Assembly: GCF_002233755.1 (NCBI RefSeq)
Contig: NZ_NIFO01000004.1
Span: forward strand, 62,001 to 126,000
Length of the DNA: 64,000 nt
DNA from: Acinetobacter piscicola
Lineage (GTDB): Bacteria; Pseudomonadota; Gammaproteobacteria; Pseudomonadales; Moraxellaceae
Direction: 5' to 3'
Position numbers and translations under genes: made by a program. Position 1 is the first letter of the stretch. Every line of letters begins with the position of its first letter. This document shows, piece after piece, positions 19,494 through 27,975 of this stretch. The notes below the pieces were generated by a model that ran no database searches, was not told the origin of the DNA, and worked only from the letters and a program-made list of their open reading frames with translations.

Positions 19494-19919
19494 ATGGTAG
19501 AAAAAGATGATGATCTTTTTATTGAAGGTGCAAAGCGTTTAAAGCAACTGATTCAAGATAAAAATATTAAAGCCAGTGACATTGTGAACGTATTAGAAGC
19601 ATCAAAAGGCACGATGGGTAAATGGCTACAAAATTCGACTCCTTCTAGCGCACAGAGTTTGATTGAGTTAGCACGCTTGGTGGGTATGACAGAGCGTTGG
19701 AATGCAGAATCTAAACAACAAGATAAGCAAGATCGTGCAGATCTCGTCAATCAAGCTTATATTGCTTCTGATGTTGATTTAAGCCAAGCCACCATTGAGC
19801 AGCTTATGGAAGAAATTAAACAGCGTTATCGTGCTTTAAATTTAAAAGCAGAGATTAAAATTAGCGTACAACCCATGGAAGGTGGCTTTGTGACGAAAGA
19901 AGATGAGACTGAAAAATAA
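19494..19919 (+). CDS. HTH-type DNA-binding protein (XRE/Cro-like)
   Basis: The protein has 141 residues. Residues about 10-60 form a Cro/CI-like helix-turn-helix (AKRLKQLIQDKNIKASDIVN, then GTMGKWLQNSTPSSAQSLIE), with recognition-helix residues around KGTMGKW. The C-terminal part is charged and helical, with no metal or ligand motif. There is no signal peptide. It is divergent from the exonuclease gene, with 96 bp between starts, so it may regulate that promoter; this is inference from position. Confidence 0.75.
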   Translation: MVEKDDDLFIEGAKRLKQLIQDKNIKASDIVNVLEASKGTMGKWLQNSTPSSAQSLIELARLVGMTERWNAESKQQDKQDRADLVNQAYIASDVDLSQATIEQLMEEIKQRYRALNLKAEIKISVQPMEGGFVTKEDETEK

Positions 19920-19920
19920 A

Positions 19921-19950
19921 AATAGCCTTTTATGTGAATAAAAGGCTATT
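19921..19950. terminator. Terminator between the HTH gene and the DUF805 gene
   Basis: AATAGCCTTTTA and TAAAAGGCTATT are perfect 12-bp arms with a 6-nt loop. The U-rich side lies toward the minus strand, so it fits the DUF805 gene best, but it can serve both convergent genes. Confidence 0.8.
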
Positions 19951-19968
19951 GATATTAAATGACAAGAA

Positions 19969-20505
19969 TTATTCAGATTGTTCGACTTGTTGCTGATATT
20001 GTAATTGTTGTAGCTGAGCACGTTCGATATAGCTTTGATAAGCTGGAATTGAGATTGCAGCCAGCACACCCATTAATGGAATCATGATAATATAAATCCA
20101 CCCTAAAACTTTCTCCCAACCTTTGGTCACACGTGGTGCGCCATAGTTATTTGTACCTGCATCACCTTTTGCACAACATAAATAAACTAGAAAGAAAAAG
20201 TTAATCAAAGGTACAAGCATGATAAGTGACAACCATCCACTTTGGTTTTTGTCATGTAAGCGGCGAATCGTAAAGACGAAAGTGAAGTAAATCAGTGCGA
20301 TATAGAGTACTAAAAAAATAATACTTACAGACATAGAAAGTGACGAGAGGCTTTCAGGGTTCGTTCCAACCATGAGAACAACGACAACAATAGCAACTAG
20401 AAAAAACACCAAAGCACTTAAAAAAGACCAGCCTAAATAAGACATGCGTCCAAAACGTCCACTAGCACTTAAAGGTGAATCATTGGTTTGAAAATTAGAA
20501 TTCAT
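19969..20505 (-). CDS. DUF805 membrane protein with a pilin-like C-terminal segment
   Basis: The first 125 of 178 residues are a DUF805 domain: SGRFGRMSYLGW, three hydrophobic segments, and the conserved RRLHDKNQSGW followed by LVYLCCAKGDAGTNNYG. After it comes a fourth hydrophobic stretch reading GVLAAISIPAYQSYIERAQ, which closely copies the N-terminal helix of type IV pilins, without the prepilin peptidase site GFTLIE. A Gln-rich tail ends the protein. DUF805 proteins are inner-membrane proteins of unknown role. The start is ATG at 20505, preceded by GGAAAA. Confidence 0.85.
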   Translation of the reverse strand: MNSNFQTNDSPLSASGRFGRMSYLGWSFLSALVFFLVAIVVVVLMVGTNPESLSSLSMSVSIIFLVLYIALIYFTFVFTIRRLHDKNQSGWLSLIMLVPLINFFFLVYLCCAKGDAGTNNYGAPRVTKGWEKVLGWIYIIMIPLMGVLAAISIPAYQSYIERAQLQQLQYQQQVEQSE

Positions 20506-20627
20506 TTTATTTTCCTATTGAACGGTTTATTTAATCAGTTTTGAAATTTTTGTACTAAATTCGCTCAAAGCATAAAGAAAAAAACAATCAAAAGAAAGAT
20601 TAGAAGAAAACTATGACTTCAAAAAGC

Positions 20628-20654
20628 AATCAAGCCAATAAAAATTGGCTTGAT
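20628..20654 (-). terminator. Terminator after hisH
   Basis: CAAGCCAAT and ATTGGCTTG form a 9-bp perfect stem with a 4-nt loop (20631-20652), followed on the minus strand by a T-rich run. Confidence 0.75.
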
Positions 20655-20695
20655 TTTAATGGCTTAACTTTAGAAATAAGAAGAACTTGAATGAA

Positions 20696-21313
20696 TTAAA
20701 TCTTCCATTCCACAAAGTTTTTAAGTAATTGCAAACCTGCGGTATGGCTCTTTTCAGGATGGAACTGTGTTGCGAATAGGTTTTCTTTATGAATGGCAGT
20801 GCAGAATGGCAAACCATAATCACAAGTTGCAGCAACAAGATCTTGATTTTTAGGTTCTACATAGTAGCTATGTACAAAATAAAAACGTGCATCCTGATCA
20901 ATGTCTTTCCACATTGGATGACTTGGATCAGCTTGATGCACTTGATTCCAGCCCATGTGTGGGACTTTCAAACCCTCCACATTTGGGAAATGCTTAACAG
21001 CACCTTCAAAAATCCCCAATGCTGCTGAACCGCCATTTTCTTCTGAAGATTCAAGTAATGCTTGCATTCCGACACAAATGGCTAAAACGGGCTTATTAAA
21101 CGCCGCGTTACGGACGACCTCATCGATACCTGCTTCACGCATGCCTTGCATACAATCACGCATCGCACCCACACCCGGGAAGACAATTTTATCTGCTTGT
21201 GCAATCAATTTTGGATCATTAGTGACATCTACAGTTGCACCAACATGTTCAAGTGCCTTCGCTGCTGAGTGAAGGTTTCCCATGCCGTAGTCAAGAAGGG
21301 CAATACGGGTCAT
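20696..21313 (-). CDS. hisH: Imidazole glycerol phosphate synthase glutaminase subunit HisH
   Basis: HisH hydrolyses glutamine and channels ammonia to HisF. The class I glutamine amidotransferase triad is visible in 205 residues: the nucleophile Cys in [10 protein letters not shown] (about residue 80) and the His/Glu pair in TQFHPEKSH near the C-terminus. [12 protein letters not shown] near residue 49 is the family's oxyanion-strand region. Its ATG overlaps the hisB stop by one base (TAATG), so it is translationally coupled to hisB. Confidence 0.97.
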   Translation of the reverse strand: MTRIALLDYGMGNLHSAAKALEHVGATVDVTNDPKLIAQADKIVFPGVGAMRDCMQGMREAGIDEVVRNAAFNKPVLAICVGMQALLESSEENGGSAALGIFEGAVKHFPNVEGLKVPHMGWNQVHQADPSHPMWKDIDQDARFYFVHSYYVEPKNQDLVAATCDYGLPFCTAIHKENLFATQFHPEKSHTAGLQLLKNFVEWKI

Positions 21314-21906
21314 TACAAAGTTCCTTTGGTAGATGCAACAGTATTTTCAGCACGAGGGTCAATTTCACATGCCATACGCAATGCACGTGCAAAGGCTTTA
21401 AACACACTTTCAATTTGGTGGTGGCTATTTTTGCCTTTTAAATTGTCAATATGTAAAGTCATCAATGCATGATTTACAAAACCTTGGAAAAATTCAGAAA
21501 ATAAATCAACATCAAATGTGCCAATACGCGCGCGCGTGAATGGAATATCCATCCATAAACCCGGACGGCCTGACAAGTCTACAACAACGCGGCTTAAAGC
21601 TTCATCAAGTGGTGCGTAGAAATGACCGTAGCGTTTTAAACCCTTTTTATCACCCAAAGCTTGTGCAAAGGCTTGCCCAAGTGTGATTCCACAGTCTTCA
21701 ACAGTGTGATGATCGTCAATGTCTAAGTCACCATCACAGTGAATATCGATATCAAATAAGCCATGACGCTTGATTTGATCAATCATATGGTCTAAAAAGG
21801 GAACACCTGTATTGAGCGTGCCTTGACCAGTACCATCAAGATTCACACGAACTCGAATTTTGGTTTCGTTAGTGTTTCTTACTACTTCACTGATACGTTG
21901 TGTCAT
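21313..21906 (-). CDS. hisB: Imidazoleglycerol-phosphate dehydratase HisB
   Basis: HisB dehydrates imidazole glycerol phosphate to imidazole acetol phosphate. It is a mono-functional 197-residue enzyme without the phosphatase domain found in enteric HisB. Both Mn-binding repeats are present: [13 protein letters not shown] with [13 protein letters not shown], and the later HALMTLHID and [15 protein letters not shown]. The start at 21906 has GAGGAA upstream. It begins the hisB-hisH pair. Confidence 0.97.
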   Translation of the reverse strand: MTQRISEVVRNTNETKIRVRVNLDGTGQGTLNTGVPFLDHMIDQIKRHGLFDIDIHCDGDLDIDDHHTVEDCGITLGQAFAQALGDKKGLKRYGHFYAPLDEALSRVVVDLSGRPGLWMDIPFTRARIGTFDVDLFSEFFQGFVNHALMTLHIDNLKGKNSHHQIESVFKAFARALRMACEIDPRAENTVASTKGTL

Positions 21907-22005
21907 GACACGTTCCTCAAAAACGTCAAAATTAAAAGTTTGATGTAACGATGTTTCGCTGTGACGAAAGTGACAGCATATTAGATTGCTCAGGAGGGTT
22001 AATCA

Positions 22006-22383
22006 ATGCCTATTACCATACATGCTAAAACTTCACTGGAAAATGCGGAAGTTCGCGATCAGCTTGAGCGACTATACGACACCAGTCCAGAGTTTGGGGA
22101 TGGTAAAGATGCCGTAGAACAACTTGAGCAAAACTTAGCTCAGTATACCTTACTTTACACCGCAGAATTTAATACCAAGATTATTGGTGCTTTATGGTGT
22201 ACAGGGCAAGGAGAGAGCAAGATTTTAGAAAATATCGTGGTACATCCTGCAAACCGAGGCAGAGGTGTTGCAGAACGTTTGGTCGAAGAAGTGTGCAAAA
22301 TTGAAGAAGAGAAAGGTGTGAAAAACTTTGAGCCAGGTTGTGGCGCAATACACCGTTGTCTGGCGCATCTGGGTAAAATCTAA
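22006..22383 (+). CDS. GNAT-fold protein, PanZ-like acetyl-CoA sensor
   Basis: The 125-residue protein has a GNAT core: ALWCTGQGESKILENIVVHP followed by the acetyl-CoA loop NRGRGVAERLVEEV. The form resembles PanZ/PanM proteins, which bind acetyl-CoA and trigger maturation or inhibition of aspartate decarboxylase PanD in pantothenate synthesis. I assign this from memory of Acinetobacter relatives; an ordinary acetyltransferase is possible. A very strong AGGAGG lies before the ATG, and a terminator follows. Confidence 0.7.
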   Translation: MPITIHAKTSLENAEVRDQLERLYDTSPEFGDGKDAVEQLEQNLAQYTLLYTAEFNTKIIGALWCTGQGESKILENIVVHPANRGRGVAERLVEEVCKIEEEKGVKNFEPGCGAIHRCLAHLGKI

Positions 22384-22438
22384 GACTGAATAATTTCAGT
22401 TGTATAAAAAATTGAGTGATTCAATGTAATCGATTTAT

Positions 22439-22462
22439 GACAGCCACTAGGCTGTCTTTTTT
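22439..22462 (+). terminator. Terminator after the PanZ-like gene
   Basis: GACAGCC-ACTA-GGCTGTC stem followed by TTTTTT. Confidence 0.85.
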
Positions 22463-22554
22463 ATTCTATATGCAGTAAAAGGGCTAAGCCCGATGCCAAA
22501 TATTGCGGATTTGCTGTAAAAATAGACTATCGAACAAAAACATGCATACAAGAC

Positions 22555-22583
22555 TTGACGGCATTACGGTTAAATTGTTTAAT
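22555..22583 (+). promoter_or_regulatory. Promoter of the first tRNA-Phe
   Basis: TTGACG (22555-22560), a 17-bp spacer and TTTAAT (22578-22583), ten bases before the tRNA, with a GC-rich discriminator as expected for a stable-RNA promoter. Confidence 0.7.
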
Positions 22584-22593
22584 ACGCCCCATC

Positions 22594-22669
22594 GGCGTGA
22601 TAGCTCAGTAGGTAGAGCAACGGATTGAAAATCCGTGTGTCCCCAGTTCGATCCTGGGTCTCGCCACCA
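22594..22669 (+). tRNA. tRNA-Phe (GAA), first copy
   Basis: This is a 76-nt cloverleaf with CCA encoded. The anticodon stem ACGGA/TCCGT frames TTGAAAA with anticodon GAA. The T arm CCCAG-TTCGATC-CTGGG is perfect. The acceptor stem GGCGTGA pairs with TCTCGCC except for a U-U mismatch at positions 5:68. It is identical to the second copy. Confidence 0.96.
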
Positions 22670-22693
22670 TATTTAAAAAATCTTCAAGATTTC

Positions 22694-22722
22694 AATCCCT
22701 GATCCCATCAGGGATTTTTTTT
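22694..22722 (+). terminator. Terminator after the first tRNA-Phe
   Basis: ATCCCTGAT and ATCAGGGAT stem with a 3-nt loop, followed by a run of T. It makes the two tRNA genes separate units. Confidence 0.85.
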
Positions 22723-22764
22723 GAGTAAAAAATATTCGGTTGAATAAAAAAGTCATGATTTATA

Positions 22765-22793
22765 TTGACTATTGATCTGAGATACGGCTTAAT
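22765..22793 (+). promoter_or_regulatory. Promoter of the second tRNA-Phe
   Basis: TTGACT (22765-22770), a 17-bp spacer and CTTAAT (22788-22793), in the same position relative to the tRNA as in the first copy. Confidence 0.7.
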
Positions 22794-22803
22794 ACACCGC
22801 ATC

Positions 22804-22879
22804 GGCGTGATAGCTCAGTAGGTAGAGCAACGGATTGAAAATCCGTGTGTCCCCAGTTCGATCCTGGGTCTCGCCACCA
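22804..22879 (+). tRNA. tRNA-Phe (GAA), second copy
   Basis: This is identical over all 76 nt to the copy at 22594, at a 210-bp period, including the U-U mismatch in the acceptor stem. The flanks just outside (ATC before and TATTTAAAAAA after) are also shared, so promoter and gene were duplicated together. Confidence 0.96.
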
Positions 22880-22885
22880 TATTTA

Positions 22886-22916
22886 AAAAACCTCAATTTT
22901 TTTGAGGTTTTTTTTT
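22886..22916 (+). terminator. Terminator after the second tRNA-Phe
   Basis: AAACCTCAA and TTGAGGTTT stem, followed by a long T-run. Confidence 0.85.
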
Positions 22917-23055
22917 GCTTAAATAAAAGCAATCAGGGAATGGATGAGCGATAGAGGATGATGAATCAATCTGATTGTCTTACAAAATGTATGCTTATAT
23001 TATCGAAATGTCGTAAGATAAATTTTTATGAAAAGAATAGATTGTTATAAGAAAA

Positions 23056-23826
23056 ATGAAAGATTTATTTTCAGCAGCTAGTCAGCTTTATCAACAAGCA
23101 CGACCCAGTTATCCGCAGGAAGTTATTCAGGAAATACTTAAATATGTTCCTGAGCAGCAATTTGTGTGGGACTGTGGTGCAGGTTCTGGTCAATTTACTC
23201 AACTCTTAACGCCTTATTTTGATCATGTTGTGGCAACAGATATTAGTGAACAACAATTACAACATGCACCTTACTTTGAAAATGTTAGCTATCAAATACA
23301 ACCTTCAGAAAAGACCTCATTCCTCGCACAAAGTTTTGATTTGATTACTGTCGCTCAAGCGATTCATTGGTTCGACTTTGAATCTTTTTACCAAGAAGTG
23401 ACTCGCACCCTGAAGCCAAACGGTGTTTTGGCTGTGATCGGTTATGGCTTGATTCACGTGGAACATCATTTAATCAATCAAAAGATTCATGAGTTATATT
23501 TCGATACTTTACACGGCTATTGGGATGCTGAGCGTCATTATATTGATGAAGAATATCGGACGATTCCTTTTCCTTTTGAAGAAATTACCGTACCTGAATT
23601 GAAAATGCAGTATCAGTGGTCATCTGCACAGCTATTAAAATATTTATCCACATGGTCTGCGATAAAGCATTATATTGATAAAAATAAAATTAATCCTTTG
23701 CATGATTTGGCAGAAGCGCTCAGTGCTGAGCAGGAACTTTTAAACATAGAATTTCCTATATTTTTAAGAGTCGGTAAGACTAAAAAACGTAAGAAAAAAA
23801 GCTTTATGAAAAAAATCGGTCTGTAA
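23056..23826 (+). CDS. Class I SAM-dependent methyltransferase
   Basis: The protein has 256 residues and a Rossmann-like methyltransferase core: motif I VWDCGAGSGQFTQLL (about residues 38-52), the acidic end of strand 2 in VVATDISEQQL, motif post-I FDLITVAQAIHWFD, and motif III-like LKPNGVLAVIGYG. The AQAIHWFD form is seen in methyltransferases of the trans-aconitate/UbiE-like group acting on small molecules, but the substrate is unknown. The C-terminus is strongly basic (KTKKRKKKSFMKK), which might aid contact with nucleic acid or membrane. No operon partner. Confidence 0.85.
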   Translation: MKDLFSAASQLYQQARPSYPQEVIQEILKYVPEQQFVWDCGAGSGQFTQLLTPYFDHVVATDISEQQLQHAPYFENVSYQIQPSEKTSFLAQSFDLITVAQAIHWFDFESFYQEVTRTLKPNGVLAVIGYGLIHVEHHLINQKIHELYFDTLHGYWDAERHYIDEEYRTIPFPFEEITVPELKMQYQWSSAQLLKYLSTWSAIKHYIDKNKINPLHDLAEALSAEQELLNIEFPIFLRVGKTKKRKKKSFMKKIGL

Positions 23827-23891
23827 TTCGATTATGAAAAGCCGAAAACTATTGTTTTATTGCTTTGTGAAAGTGCAAAGCAAAGAATGCT

Positions 23892-24311
23892 CTAATCTTG
23901 GATTAAACGTTTACCTAAGCAGACCACTTCAATTTCTTCATAGCCTAATTGCTCATAAAAGCTTTGTACGTCAATGTTATCTCTACGAATAAGCAATTGT
24001 AGCTTAGGACAACCTAGTGCAATTAGACGCTTTTCCAGTTGCTGTATGAGCGCTGTTGCTACACCATTGCGTTGAACGTGTGGATGAACGGCTAAATAGT
24101 TTACCCAGCCACGATGACCGTCATAGCCACCCATCACAGTTGCGATGAGCTGTTCATCTTTGACTGCCAATAAAAATAAACCATCTTTTTGTGCCACTTT
24201 ACGGAAAATATCAATTTCAGGATTATTCCATGGGCGAGTGAGCTCACATACTTCCCATAGTGCGATCACATCTTCTAAATCTATTTCTTGAAACTGACGG
24301 ATGATAAACAT
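23892..24311 (-). CDS. GNAT family N-acetyltransferase, YpeA-like
   Basis: This is a 139-residue single-domain GNAT. It opens with FIIRQFQEIDLEDVIALWE; the core has GGYDGHRGWVNYLAVHPHVQ and the acetyl-CoA loop QRNGVATALIQQLEKRL, then QLLIRRDNIDVQSFYEQLGY. This order matches E. coli YpeA-type acetyltransferases, whose substrate is not established. It is convergent with the methyltransferase gene, with a small inverted repeat (TTGCTTTG/CAAAGCAA, 23860-23883) between them. Confidence 0.85.
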   Translation of the reverse strand: MFIIRQFQEIDLEDVIALWEVCELTRPWNNPEIDIFRKVAQKDGLFLLAVKDEQLIATVMGGYDGHRGWVNYLAVHPHVQRNGVATALIQQLEKRLIALGCPKLQLLIRRDNIDVQSFYEQLGYEEIEVVCLGKRLIQD

Positions 24312-24535
24312 GGCTTTTATTCTATCTCTTGTTTTTAAAGAAAGTTTACATCAGCTTAATATAAAAATGGGGTGATGATAAGTTTATTTTTTAAACAAAA
24401 ACGTGCTCACATTCATTTAATTTTCTGTGAGATTTTTCATAAAGCAAAGTCGTGATTCTGTGTAGAGAAGGATTCTTTCTATCTGAAATTCATGCATAAT
24501 GAAAATATAAAGACAATACAAGAAAAGGATTTCAT

Positions 24536-26176
24536 GTGAATAAGACAGAATATGATTACATCATTATTGGTGGTGGAAGTTCAGGTTGTGTATTGGCGGG
24601 GCGTTTATCCGAAGACCCAAACGTATCTGTATGTTTACTGGAAGCAGGTGGAACTGGAGATGGATGGAAAGTTGAAGTTCCGAGTGCGGCTGTGATCAGT
24701 ATTCCGACAAAAATTAATAATTGGGCATTTGAAACAGTCCCACAAAAGGGTTTGAATGGTCGTAAAGGTTATCAACCACGTGGTAAGTGTCTAGGTGGTT
24801 CGTCTGCAATTAATGCCATGATTTATATTCGAGGCAATCGACAAGATTATGATGACTGGGCGGCTTTGGGTAATGAGGGTTGGTCTTATGACGATGTGCT
24901 GCCTTATTTTATAAAATCTGAAAATAATAAAAGAATTAGCAACCCATATCATGGCAATGATGGCCCATTATCTGTAACCGATTTACACAGTGACAATCCG
25001 CTTCAGGAAAAGTTTCTAGCTGCAGCACGAGAGCAGGGTTATACCGTTCTTGATGATTTTAATGGAGCTGAACAAGAAGGGCTTGGAATCTATCAGGTTA
25101 CCCATATCAATGGGGAGCGTTGCAGTTCTGCACGAGCTTATTTATTTCCACATCGTGACCGTAACAACTTAACCATTGAAACCTTTGCGCAGACGCAGCG
25201 TATTTTGATTGAAAACGGCGTTGCTGTTGGCGTGGAATACAAGCAAAACGGACAACTTAAACAAATATATGCTCGCCGTGAAGTACTGCTTAGTGCAGGG
25301 GCAATGCAGTCACCACAAATTTTAATGCTTTCAGGTGTGGGTGATCAGCAAGAGTTACTTCAGCATGGGATTGAAGTGAAAAAGCATTTACCCGGAGTAG
25401 GGCAGAATTTTCATGATCATCCTGATTTTATTTTTGGATATAAAGTTCGTGATATCCAAGGTACTTTTGGATTGTCGATCCCAGGTTCGATTGATCTCAT
25501 TAAACAAATTCAGCGCTATCGCAAAGAACGTCGTGGTTTGATCACGACCAATTTTGCAGAATGTGGTGGTTTTCTTAAAAGTTCAGTAGAGCAGAGCTTA
25601 CCGAATCTGCAATTACATTTTGTTGTGGCACTTGTTGATAATCATGCACGGACGATGCATGTTGGGCATGGTATTTCTTGTCATGTGTGTTTACTCAATC
25701 CGAAAAGCCGTGGCTCAATCAAAATCAGTGGGCCAAGCATTGATGATCCATTATTGATTGATCCTGATTTTTATGGTGATGAATCTGATTTGGAAGAAAT
25801 GGTCAAAGGCTTTAAGAAAACCAAGCAACTGATGGAGTCGAGTGTTTTTAAAAGCATGGTTAAAGAAGACTTGTTTACAGCCAATGTGCAAACAGATGAG
25901 GAAATTCGTGAAGTTCTTCGAGATCGCTCAGATACGGTGTATCACCCTGTTGGGAGTTGTAAAATGGGCGTCGATGATCTAGCGGTGGTTGATGCTCGTT
26001 TGCGTGTTTATGGTATTGAAAATCTGCGCGTTGTAGATGCTTCAATTATGCCAAAAGTGGTGAATGGCAATACCAATGCTCCTGCAATCATGATTGCTGA
26101 AAAAGCGGCTGATATGATTCGTCAGGATCAGGCAGGAGTGGCATTTATTCAGAAGAAAGAAAAAGCAGTGATTTAA
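24536..26176 (+). CDS. GMC-family FAD oxidoreductase (choline/alcohol dehydrogenase type)
   Basis: The 546-residue flavoenzyme has the ADP-binding motif YDYIIIGGGSSGCVLAGRL at the start, the GMC signature CLGGSSAINAMIYIRG (about residue 83), and the active-site region HPVGSCKMG followed by NGNTNAPAIMIAEKAAD near the end. Members oxidise primary alcohols or choline to aldehydes and pass electrons to the respiratory chain; the AlkJ-like alcohol dehydrogenases are among the closest in style. The start is GTG at 24536 after AAGGA. No betaine genes are next to it, so choline is not the obvious substrate. Confidence 0.88.
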   Translation: MNKTEYDYIIIGGGSSGCVLAGRLSEDPNVSVCLLEAGGTGDGWKVEVPSAAVISIPTKINNWAFETVPQKGLNGRKGYQPRGKCLGGSSAINAMIYIRGNRQDYDDWAALGNEGWSYDDVLPYFIKSENNKRISNPYHGNDGPLSVTDLHSDNPLQEKFLAAAREQGYTVLDDFNGAEQEGLGIYQVTHINGERCSSARAYLFPHRDRNNLTIETFAQTQRILIENGVAVGVEYKQNGQLKQIYARREVLLSAGAMQSPQILMLSGVGDQQELLQHGIEVKKHLPGVGQNFHDHPDFIFGYKVRDIQGTFGLSIPGSIDLIKQIQRYRKERRGLITTNFAECGGFLKSSVEQSLPNLQLHFVVALVDNHARTMHVGHGISCHVCLLNPKSRGSIKISGPSIDDPLLIDPDFYGDESDLEEMVKGFKKTKQLMESSVFKSMVKEDLFTANVQTDEEIREVLRDRSDTVYHPVGSCKMGVDDLAVVDARLRVYGIENLRVVDASIMPKVVNGNTNAPAIMIAEKAADMIRQDQAGVAFIQKKEKAVI

Positions 26177-26200
26177 TCAATATTAATTTGCAGGAAATAA

Positions 26201-26224
26201 AAAAACGCCCAATTGGGCGTTTCT
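26201..26224. terminator. Bidirectional terminator between the GMC and CoA-transferase genes
   Basis: AAACGCCC-AATT-GGGCGTTT is a perfect palindrome between convergent genes, with an A-run on the left serving the minus strand. Confidence 0.8.
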
Positions 26225-26248
26225 TGTTTCTACGTTAGATTCAAAATC

Positions 26249-27769
26249 TTATGCAGATTTTTTAACTTGATCTTGAGCCGCTAACATATGACCTGACTCT
26301 TCAAAGTTTGAGTGCCATGCAAGCGCTTCACGAAGAATGTGAGGGGTATGGCCACCTTTTTCACATGCACGATCAAAGTAGTCATTCAATGCATCACGGT
26401 ACATTGGGTGAGCACAGTTATCGATGATTGCACGTGCACGTTCACGAGGTGCTAAACCGCGTAAATCAGCAAGACCTTGTTCAGTCACAAGAATATCCAC
26501 ATCATGCTCAGAATGGTCAATATGAGAAGCAAACGGTACAACAGAAGAAATGTCACCGCCTTTAGCAATCGATTTGGTTACGAAAATGGCTAAGTGTGCA
26601 TTACGTGCGAAGTCACCTGAACCACCAATACCATTCATCATTTTAGTACCACACACGTGAGTTGAGTTTACGTTGCCGTAAATATCAAACTCCAATGCAG
26701 TGTTAATACCGATGATGCCTAAACGACGTACCAATTCAGGATGGTTTGAGATTTCTTGTGGACGAAGCACCAATTTATCTTTGTATTGTTCAAGGTTATT
26801 AAACACTTTTTCGCCATATTTAGCAGAAAGAGTAATTGAAGAACCTGAAGCAAACTTCATTTTACCTGCATCAATCAATTCGAAAGTACAGTCTTGAAGA
26901 ACTTCTGAATACATTACTAAGTCTTCAAAATTAGAATCTTTAAGCCCTGTTAAAACAGCATTGGCAATAGAACCGATACCTGCTTGTAATGGACCTAAGT
27001 TCGGCGGTAAACGATCTTCAGCCACTTCTTTTTCAAGGAAAGCGATTAAATGATTGGCAATGCCTTGAGTTTCATCATCAGGTAAAGTCACTGTAGATGG
27101 AGAATCGTGGTATTCGCTGTTAATCACAATGCCTACGATTTTTGCAGGATCAATATTGATAGCATGTGTACCAATACGCTCATCAACTTGAGTCAAGGGA
27201 ATCGGTTGACGAGTTGGACGATATGTTGGGATATAAATATCGTGTAAACCTTCAAATGCAGGGCTTAAGTTAGTATTGATTTCAACAATCACTTTTTCAG
27301 CAAAAATTGCAAAGCTTGCAGAGTTACCGACCGAAGTTGTTGGAATAATGCCACCATCTTCAGTAATCGCAACCGCTTCAATCACAGCAACATCGGGCTT
27401 CTTCAATTGAAGATTACGCATTTGTTCAACAGTTTCAGACAAATGCTGATCGATGAACATCACATCACCAGTGTTGATCGCTTTACGAAGTGTATTATCC
27501 ACTTGGAATGGTAAACGACGTGCAAGTACACCCGCTTCAGTCAATTGTTTGTCTAGATCGTTACCTAGACTTGCACCTGTGATTAACGTGATTTTTAAAG
27601 GATTCACTTTGGCTTGTTTTACCAGTGCTAACGGTACAGCTTTCGCTTCACCAGCACGAGTAAAACCACTCATACCTACTGTCATACCATCTTGGATAAA
27701 AGTTGCGGCTTGTTCTGCGCTCATGACTTTGTCATGGAGAGATGCTAAACGAATACGATCTAAAGACAT
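26249..27769 (-). CDS. Succinate/acetate CoA-transferase, acetyl-CoA hydrolase family
   Basis: The 506-residue protein has the two-domain layout of the acetyl-CoA hydrolase/transferase family: an N-terminal half with MTVGMSGFTRAGEAKAVP, and a C-terminal half with GLGPLQAGIGSIANAVLTGL-like sequence (here NLGPLQAGIGSIANA) and the region FELIDAGKMKFASGSS. NSTHVCGTKMMNGIGGSGDF near residue 375 is also typical. Members move CoA between acetyl-, succinyl- or propionyl-CoA and free acids, supporting acetate use. Which acids are used here is not visible. It is a single gene on the minus strand. Confidence 0.88.
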   Translation of the reverse strand: MSLDRIRLASLHDKVMSAEQAATFIQDGMTVGMSGFTRAGEAKAVPLALVKQAKVNPLKITLITGASLGNDLDKQLTEAGVLARRLPFQVDNTLRKAINTGDVMFIDQHLSETVEQMRNLQLKKPDVAVIEAVAITEDGGIIPTTSVGNSASFAIFAEKVIVEINTNLSPAFEGLHDIYIPTYRPTRQPIPLTQVDERIGTHAINIDPAKIVGIVINSEYHDSPSTVTLPDDETQGIANHLIAFLEKEVAEDRLPPNLGPLQAGIGSIANAVLTGLKDSNFEDLVMYSEVLQDCTFELIDAGKMKFASGSSITLSAKYGEKVFNNLEQYKDKLVLRPQEISNHPELVRRLGIIGINTALEFDIYGNVNSTHVCGTKMMNGIGGSGDFARNAHLAIFVTKSIAKGGDISSVVPFASHIDHSEHDVDILVTEQGLADLRGLAPRERARAIIDNCAHPMYRDALNDYFDRACEKGGHTPHILREALAWHSNFEESGHMLAAQDQVKKSA

Positions 27770-27975
27770 GGGTTACGCTCAATTCTTGTTCAAAACTAGA
27801 CGGATTGTACCGTTCTAAAACTAAATTGTGCATGCCTCTAATGCTAAGGTCTAATTTTTTCAAAAAATACAAGTATAAAAAATAATGATGATTTTCAAGT
27901 TGTTATTTATTAAAGAAAATAATATTAACTGTGTGTTAAGCGAACAAACTTGAATGTAGATTCATTGAGCAATCG

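Noticed and set aside
22594..22879. The tandem tRNA-Phe pair as att sites of an integrated element
   Set aside because: Only about 130 bp lies between them, with no integrase or cargo, and the whole gene plus promoter is duplicated; a local duplication explains it.
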